From assembly GCA_964558445.1 (NCBI GenBank), contig CAZLEA010000032.1:1-18377 (forward strand): a DNA stretch of 18,377 nt. Direction: 5' to 3'. The position numbers and the translations under genes were made by a program. This document shows positions 13,884-18,377 of the stretch, one piece after another (positions within the stretch are counted from its first letter, which is position 1; each line of letters starts with the position of its first letter). Origin of the DNA: CAYXVJ01 sp964558445 (GTDB taxonomy: Bacteria > Bacillota > Clostridia > Saccharofermentanales > Fastidiosipilaceae). The notes below the pieces were generated by a model. The model saw nothing but the letters and a program-made list of their open reading frames with translations. It was not told the DNA's origin and searched no databases.

Positions 13884-14366
13884 ATGGCAGGTATGAGACC
13901 AAGCAAGTATTTGATGCAGAAGGCTAAGGCGTGTAAACGGCAACAGGCAGCGGCCAAGTGGCGACGTACAGCCACAAGCTTCCTTCTGGCAGGCCTCGGC
14001 GGCTTCGGCGGGGCGCTGCTCTTGGCACCCAAGTCCGGCCGCGAGACCAGGGAACAGATCACGGAGGCTGTGATCGATGGCAGCTTAGCCGTTCAAGTCG
14101 GCAGTATCCGAGCCGTGCATCGGGGTCGCCGGACCGTAAGCAACTTGCTAGCGAATACGAAGACGGTGGTAGCAGATGTCAGCAGTGCGGCAAGTTCGGT
14201 TAAGCAGTCGGTCTCGGAGATTCAAGAGCTTCGGCAAGTCATGCAGCGCCATCTGCGTCAAGTGACGAGGAAGCCTGCAGATACGACGGCGTCGAACAGG
14301 CACTTCCAAGAGGCTGCCGAGCGCTTCAGGGCGGAGGCTGAGGCGCTGACTGATTCGCTTAGCTGA
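13884..14366 (+). CDS. YtxH domain-containing protein
   Basis: The 160-residue protein has a basic N-terminus (about 1-30), one hydrophobic Gly-rich segment running into GGFGGALLLAPKSGRETRE (about 37-57), which is the YtxH hallmark, and a long helical tail rich in Ala, Ser, Gln and Glu (about 75-160), probably coiled coil. YtxH proteins are small membrane-associated proteins of Bacillota, often linked to general stress, with no known biochemical role. ATG 13884 is chosen because GGAGGG lies 7 bases before it; GTG 13881 is an alternative. It forms a single-gene unit with its own promoter and terminator. Confidence 0.8.
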   Translation: MAGMRPSKYLMQKAKACKRQQAAAKWRRTATSFLLAGLGGFGGALLLAPKSGRETREQITEAVIDGSLAVQVGSIRAVHRGRRTVSNLLANTKTVVADVSSAASSVKQSVSEIQELRQVMQRHLRQVTRKPADTTASNRHFQEAAERFRAEAEALTDSLS

Positions 14367-14395
14367 TACAAGTTTGATTTCTATAGTGGTATGAC

Positions 14396-14426
14396 AAGAG
14401 GCTTCTCATTTTGAGGAGCTTTTTTG
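14396..14426 (+). terminator. Intrinsic terminator after the YtxH gene
   Basis: AAGAGGCTTCTC (14396-14407) pairs with GAGGAGCTTTTT (14413-14424) over ATTTT, using a few G-U pairs, and ends in a run of T's. It lies 29 bases after the stop codon. Confidence 0.82.
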
Positions 14427-14439
14427 TTGCACTTCACGC

Positions 14440-14467
14440 TTGCAAAACAAATTGGATGTGAGATAAT
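14440..14467 (+). promoter_or_regulatory. Promoter of the zinc efflux operon
   Basis: TTGCAA (14440-14445) and GATAAT (14462-14467) are spaced by 16 bases; a TG one base before the -10 adds an extended -10 element. The predicted start near 14474 falls on the first base of the operator palindrome. Confidence 0.65.
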
Positions 14468-14473
14468 ATTACC

Positions 14474-14503
14474 AGAACATATGAATAGATGTTCATATGT
14501 TCT
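14474..14503. promoter_or_regulatory. ArsR/SmtB-type operator
   Basis: A perfect inverted repeat with 12-bp arms (AGAACATATGAA 14474-14485 and TTCATATGTTCT 14492-14503) and a 6-base centre matches the TGAA-N6-TTCA core known for SmtB, CzrA and CadC operators. It covers the predicted transcription start, 29 bases before the repressor's start codon, so bound repressor would block initiation of both the repressor and the ATPase. Confidence 0.85.
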
Positions 14504-14531
14504 TGATGAATGGAAGCGAGAGGATAAGTCG

Positions 14532-14888
14532 ATGGACAAGAAGGATCATACAACAGTGGTCGATCCGCAGGCTGTAGAGCGGATCAGTCGCGAGATGCCG
14601 GATGACGAGATCATCGGCGATCTCTCGGAACTATTTAAGGTGCTAGGGGATCCGACGAGGGCGAAGATACTCTTTGCATTAGAAGAAGATGAACTCTGTG
14701 TGGGCGATATTGCCGTGCTGATGGATATGAATCAATCGGCTATCTCGCATCAACTGAGGCTCTTGAAGCGAAACCGTCTGCTGCGTGCCAGAAGAGACGG
14801 GAAACAAATCTATTACACCTTGCATGACGAGCATGTCAGCCAACTCTATGCGGCAGGTATGGAACACGTGCGAGAATCATTCACATAA
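14532..14888 (+). CDS. ArsR/SmtB-family zinc-responsive repressor (CzrA-like)
   Basis: The 118-residue protein is a winged-helix repressor of the ArsR/SmtB family: LSELFKVLGDPTRAKILFAL (about 31-50), recognition helix MNQSAISHQLRLLKRNRLL (66-84), and a beta wing RRDGKQIYYTL. The C-terminal helix holds Asp99, His101, His112 and Glu115, the alpha-5 sensor pattern D-x-H-x10-H-x2-E/H used by SmtB and CzrA for zinc, cobalt or nickel. The alpha-3 cysteine pair of cadmium/lead sensor CadC is incomplete: ELCVGD has one Cys where CadC has CxC. The start at 14532 follows GAGAGGA with 7-base spacing; a longer reading from 14424 would run through the operator and is rejected. It lies 19 bases before the ATPase. 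Confidence 0.92.
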   Translation: MDKKDHTTVVDPQAVERISREMPDDEIIGDLSELFKVLGDPTRAKILFALEEDELCVGDIAVLMDMNQSAISHQLRLLKRNRLLRARRDGKQIYYTLHDEHVSQLYAAGMEHVRESFT

Positions 14889-14907
14889 ATACAACGGAGA
14901 CCGAAAG

Positions 14908-17154
14908 GTGGGTTATACACAGATGAGTGAATTGAAATATGTTGAGTTGAAGACCCGGCCGACTGCGCTGGACTACCGCTTAGATGGCCTGAGCTGTGCG
15001 AATTGCGCGGCCTTGATCGAGGATGAGGTGGCTAAGCTTACGGCTGTCGATAAGGCCTATATCACCTTACCGATGGAGCAGCTTACGATCCATGTCGAGG
15101 GGGATCTGGGGCCCGCCGACTGGGAACAAGAGATTCAGGCGATCGTCGATCGCATAGAGCCTGGCGTGCAGGTGACCTTGTATCAAGAGGATTCGGCCAT
15201 GAGCCTGGTACAGCAGCCTATGGAGGGCGAGGGCACGAGCGTGTTGATGAAGCGTCGCTGGTATCATGCGCTCTTGGAGGAGAAGACCTTCTTGTTTCGT
15301 ATGGGAAGCGGCATCTTGTTCTTGCTCCTCGCCATCATCTTGCCACTACCCGATCGCTGGGCGATGTTACCTGCCGTAATCGCTTACTTCATGATCGGTT
15401 ACGATGTCTTCTTCGACGGCTTGAAATCGCTTAGTAAGTTCAACATCTCCAATGAGAAGGTGTTGATGACGGTAGCGACCGTCGGTGCGTTCATCCTAGG
15501 TGAGTATAGCGAGGCTGTCGCCGTTATGCTCTTCTACCAGATCGGTGAGATGATCCAAGATCTCGCGGTCGATCACTCGCGCGATTCGATCACCGAACTA
15601 ATTAAGTCACTGAAATCCGATTATGCCAACCTGCTGGATCCTGCCACCGGCCAAGTGACTAAGGTTGCACCGGCCGCCGTCCTGCCTGCCTCCCTGATTC
15701 AGGTGCGTGCAGGTGAGAAGGTGCCGCTGGATGGTGTCGTGATCGAGGGTTCGTCATATATGGATACGGCAGCACTGACCGGGGAGTCTGTGCCAAGAGC
15801 CGTAGCACCGGGTGATACGATCTCGTCCGGATTCATCAATACCTCTGGCTTACTCACGATCGAGACGGTCGGGAGCTACGAGGATTCGACCGTTGAACGA
15901 ATCCTTCGGATGGTTAAGGAAGCGGCGGCACATAAGGCGCCGACAGAGCGTTATATCACGCGCTTCGCGAAGGTCTATACCCCGATCGTGATGCTGCTCG
16001 CGCTCCTGATCGCGACCATACCGCCGCTTATTATCGGCGGGGGCGTATGGACGGATTGGATCTATCGTGCACTGATCTTCCTCGTAGTGTCTTGTCCTTG
16101 TGCGCTCGTTGTATCGGTTCCGCTCGGATTCTTCGGTGGGATCGGCAGAGCCAGTAAGCAAGGCATCTTGGTCAAGGGTGCGGAGCATCTGGAAGCGATG
16201 GCCAAGATGGACACCATAATCTTCGATAAGACCGGTACCCTGACCGAGGGTGAGTTTGCGATCAGCGAGACGAGGGTCTATGCCAAGGGTATGAGTGAGA
16301 CAGAGTTCATGCACTTGACCGCTATCGCGGAGCAGAAATCCAATCATCCGCTGGCAGCTTCGATTCTCGCTGTGGTTGATGCCTTAGAGGTTGATCCGAA
16401 TCGAATCCGCGGGTATCAAGAGGTTGCCGGACGCGGAACGGAGCTCTACTTGGACGACAAGCAGTTGCTGGCCGGTAATGTAGCCTGGCTACAAGAGAAT
16501 GAGATTACGTTACCATCCGATCTAAACGACAAGTTGGCCGGCACCGCGATCTATGTGGCTTATGACAGACACTTCTTGGGCTTCGTTCGTCTGGAAGACA
16601 AGATCAAGAACAGTGTGCCTGAGGCGCTCTCCGAGATGCGTAGACAAGGTCTCAAGCGCGCGATTATGGTGACGGGAGACGCAGAAGCTACGGCGAAGAA
16701 GGTTAGCACGGAGCTTAAACTAGACGGTTATGAGGCGAACTGCCTACCACAGGACAAGATCGATGCGGTTGTTCGTTACCAAGAGCAGTTGAAGTCTACA
16801 GAAGGGGAGCACCCTCTGATCTTCGTCGGTGACGGTATCAACGATGCGCCGGCACTAGCCAGAGCCGATGTCGGTGTGGCGATGGGTGCCCTCGGCCAAG
16901 CTGCCGCGATCGAGGCAGCCGATGTCGTCTTGCTCGATGACAATCTCAATAAGCTCGCAGAGATACATCGTATCGCCCGTTTCACCAAGCGTGTTGTTGC
17001 ACAAAACATTGTGCTTGCCTTGTCCGTCAAGTTCCTCGTGCTCCTCTTATCCGCACTGGGACTGGCCGGTATGTGGGCCGCAGTCTTCGCCGATGTAGGT
17101 GTCACCTTGATTGCTGTATTGAACTCGCTTCGCGTACTTGTAAGGAAACAGTAA
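14908..17154 (+). CDS. Zn2+/Cd2+/Pb2+-exporting P1B-type ATPase
   Basis: The protein of about 748 residues exports zinc-like divalent ions across the cytoplasmic membrane (ZntA/CadA, P1B-2 group). It has an N-terminal metal-binding domain with GLSCANC (Cys30, Cys33), the TGES dephosphorylation motif, the transmembrane CPC (396-398), DKTGT with phosphorylated Asp440, a HPLA nucleotide-site motif, GDGINDAP (from 641), and Asp729 in the last membrane helix (ADVGVTL), which marks the Zn/Cd subgroup rather than copper pumps. GTG 14908 is preferred because CGGAGA lies 7 bases before it; ATG 14923 is the alternative and has only a poor AGGTGG 11 bases away. It shares a promoter and operator with the upstream ArsR repressor and ends in a terminator. 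Confidence 0.93.
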   Translation: MGYTQMSELKYVELKTRPTALDYRLDGLSCANCAALIEDEVAKLTAVDKAYITLPMEQLTIHVEGDLGPADWEQEIQAIVDRIEPGVQVTLYQEDSAMSLVQQPMEGEGTSVLMKRRWYHALLEEKTFLFRMGSGILFLLLAIILPLPDRWAMLPAVIAYFMIGYDVFFDGLKSLSKFNISNEKVLMTVATVGAFILGEYSEAVAVMLFYQIGEMIQDLAVDHSRDSITELIKSLKSDYANLLDPATGQVTKVAPAAVLPASLIQVRAGEKVPLDGVVIEGSSYMDTAALTGESVPRAVAPGDTISSGFINTSGLLTIETVGSYEDSTVERILRMVKEAAAHKAPTERYITRFAKVYTPIVMLLALLIATIPPLIIGGGVWTDWIYRALIFLVVSCPCALVVSVPLGFFGGIGRASKQGILVKGAEHLEAMAKMDTIIFDKTGTLTEGEFAISETRVYAKGMSETEFMHLTAIAEQKSNHPLAASILAVVDALEVDPNRIRGYQEVAGRGTELYLDDKQLLAGNVAWLQENEITLPSDLNDKLAGTAIYVAYDRHFLGFVRLEDKIKNSVPEALSEMRRQGLKRAIMVTGDAEATAKKVSTELKLDGYEANCLPQDKIDAVVRYQEQLKSTEGEHPLIFVGDGINDAPALARADVGVAMGALGQAAAIEAADVVLLDDNLNKLAEIHRIARFTKRVVAQNIVLALSVKFLVLLLSALGLAGMWAAVFADVGVTLIAVLNSLRVLVRKQ

Positions 17155-17199
17155 GCTTGCGGTAAGTTAGAGAGGGTCAATTCGATTTACGATATGCGG

Positions 17200-17218
17200 A
17201 AAAGGACTTCCCTTTTTT
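17200..17218 (+). terminator. Intrinsic terminator after the zinc ATPase
   Basis: AAAAGG (17200-17205) and CCTTTT (17211-17216) form a short stem over ACTTC, followed by more T's. It is a weak but standard terminator 45 bases past the stop codon. Confidence 0.65.
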
Positions 17219-17314
17219 GCCTATTTGTAGTAGATTACAAGGTAAGCATACATTTATCAAGCAGATGTTTGATACCTTGACTTCATGCTGACGCTGCAGG
17301 GAGGTAGCTATACC

Positions 17315-18377
17315 TTGCGACAACGAAGAATTCTGTCTGTTTTACTGACACTGTCACTGGTTCTCGGTTTACTGAGTCCGGCTACTGCCTTGGCCGCAAG
17401 CGCAGAGCCGGCTTCTGCATTGGATGTTCTGAACGCCAAGCAAGCAGAGCACGAACAAGCCGTAGAGGACGCTAAGGCCGATTTGGCAGCTTATGTTTCG
17501 CAGAGTAACAGTGTGCGGGCACAGCTTGACTTATTGCTGGCGGAGAACGCCGCAAGCCTCGAAGAATACGAGCGATTAACGGCTGAACTCGATATCGCCA
17601 TGGAGCAAGTCGAACAGAGTGTTCGGCGCTACGAAGAGGCGCAAGCGGCTGCAGATGAGATGCAGCTACTCTATGAGTCCAGGATTACTACCTTGTTTAA
17701 ATATCGGAATCGTTCGCTTCTGGAGATTTTCTTTGCTTCCGAGGATATCAACGGTTTCTTCTCGAATATGCGCTTGATGTCTTATATCGCTTCTGCGGAC
17801 CAGCGGATGCTGCAGGATCTCAAGATCGCCCAAGACGATGCGGCGATTGCTAGGGCCAGAGCAAGCGTGATTGCGGAACAAGCTGAAGTTTATTTCGAAT
17901 ATGTCGATGAGCAGCTCTTCCGTTTGAAGGAGGATATCGACCTCATCGAGACAGATCTCGACAGCATCGAACAACAGATATTGAATCGCTCTGCGGGGTT
18001 GAATGCTCTGGAACTTGAGGGCGCGCATCTCAACGAAGAATTGATGGCGTACTATGCCGAGATGGCAAGGTTGCAAGAGGAAGAGGCACAGCGCCTCGCC
18101 GAAGCAGAGCGTACGGAAGCGGAGCGTGAACCGGAACCGGCGGATAGGGTAGAGGACAGCGAGGAGAATTCGTCTATTGCCGCGCCGACACCAGAACCGG
18201 GAAGCGATTCATCGGAACAAGAAGATGAGACGGAAGTAAGCCGTACACCTGCCGAGCCTACGCCCGGCGCGAATACACCGCCACAAGGTACGAACACAAG
18301 CGATACGAGTAGGGGTACGACAACTACAGGACGTACGACTACGACCGAGCGCCAGACCACGACCGAGCGTCAGACGA
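17315..18377 (+). CDS. Secreted coiled-coil cell-wall protein, PcsB/CwlO-like (partial, runs off the window)
   Basis: The reading frame stays open from 17315 to the window end, giving 354 codons with no stop. It begins with a Sec signal peptide (MRQRRILSVLL...SPATALAA, cleavage near residue 27-30). A long predicted coiled coil follows (about 38-270), interrupted by LLEIFFASEDINGFFSNMRL, which matches the helical hairpin of PcsB/CwlO N-terminal domains. Residues 275-354 are a Pro/Thr/Glu-rich linker that ends in TTERQT repeats. In the family, a CHAP, NlpC/P60 or M23 peptidoglycan hydrolase usually lies at the C-terminus and the coiled coil is held by FtsEX; neither is visible here. The TTG start has GGGAGG 10 bases upstream; an in-frame ATG at 17285 has no ribosome site. 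Upstream lies a small inverted repeat, TATCAA/TTGATA (17255-17274). Confidence 0.82.
   Translation, partial: MRQRRILSVLLTLSLVLGLLSPATALAASAEPASALDVLNAKQAEHEQAVEDAKADLAAYVSQSNSVRAQLDLLLAENAASLEEYERLTAELDIAMEQVEQSVRRYEEAQAAADEMQLLYESRITTLFKYRNRSLLEIFFASEDINGFFSNMRLMSYIASADQRMLQDLKIAQDDAAIARARASVIAEQAEVYFEYVDEQLFRLKEDIDLIETDLDSIEQQILNRSAGLNALELEGAHLNEELMAYYAEMARLQEEEAQRLAEAERTEAEREPEPADRVEDSEENSSIAAPTPEPGSDSSEQEDETEVSRTPAEPTPGANTPPQGTNTSDTSRGTTTTGRTTTTERQTTTERQT
18341..18376 (+). repeat. 18-bp tandem repeat encoding TTERQT, cut by the window end
   Basis: Two units (18341-18358 and 18359-18376) differ at only two positions, both third-codon (CGC/CGT and ACC/ACG), and encode TTERQT twice. More copies may follow beyond the window. 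The repeat lies in the low-complexity linker of the secreted coiled-coil protein. Confidence 0.75.

Noticed and set aside
14424..14531. Longer start for the ArsR-type repressor at 14424
   Set aside because: The extension would read through the terminator tail, promoter and operator and lacks a ribosome site.
17226..17241. WalR-like box near TTGTAGTAGATTACAA upstream of the PcsB-like gene
   Set aside because: Only one half-site resembles the TGTWAH pattern and the required second direct copy at 5-base spacing is missing.
1..18377. Frequent GATC and CGATCG words throughout the window
   Set aside because: They occur evenly in all genes and fit the organism's codon preference (GAT, ATC, CGA/CGC); no local cluster suggests an origin or methylation-controlled element.

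Overview
The window looks like chromosome of a Gram-positive, Clostridia-like (Bacillota) bacterium of moderate G+C content. The signs are strong GGAGG-type ribosome binding sites, an LPXTG sortase substrate, a YtxH-domain protein, a BtuFCD importer with a lipoprotein binding protein and no TonB-dependent receptor, a B. subtilis-type PdhA, and a PcsB/CwlO-like secreted coiled-coil protein. The genus cannot be named from the sequence. No insertion sequence, prophage, CRISPR array or frameshifted gene was seen; coding density is high.

Layout. Positions 1-3304 are read leftwards: tRNA-Ser(GGA) with its own promoter and terminator, then (in transcription order) a membrane-tethered MerR-like regulator, a lipoprotein N-acetylmuramoyl-L-alanine amidase and an AI-2E family permease. 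From 3385 the plus strand carries murL and murD, which overlap or nearly overlap and end in a clear terminator (6262-6292). An LPXTG-anchored surface protein with GLUG-like repeats follows (6442-8562). Next is a vitamin B12 uptake unit: promoter, cobalamin riboswitch, intrinsic terminator, then btuF-btuC-btuD (9027-11922). A pyruvate dehydrogenase E1-alpha gene without its usual beta, E2 and E3 partners follows (12048-13187). It converges with a DtxR/MntR-type regulator (13285-13722, minus) over a two-way hairpin. The last part is a YtxH protein, a zinc-type ArsR repressor with a perfect operator, a Zn/Cd P-type ATPase, and the first 354 codons of a secreted coiled-coil cell-wall protein that runs off the window.

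How the genes fit together. Several act on the cell envelope: MurL and MurD offer an alternative way to place D-Glu in peptidoglycan, the amidase cuts peptidoglycan, the PcsB-like protein probably partners or carries a hydrolase, and the LPXTG protein is attached to the wall. Metal control is a second theme: a DtxR-like regulator, and a czrA-zntA-type efflux operon whose operator sits at the predicted transcription start. The B12 operon is a textbook riboswitch-controlled importer.

The items most worth a second look are the murL-murD pair in a Gram-positive setting, the membrane-tethered MerR/amidase/AI-2E operon, the orphan PdhA, and the riboswitch leader in which a 9-base segment is repeated on both sides of the aptamer. 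None of these was proved to be a new system from the sequence alone.
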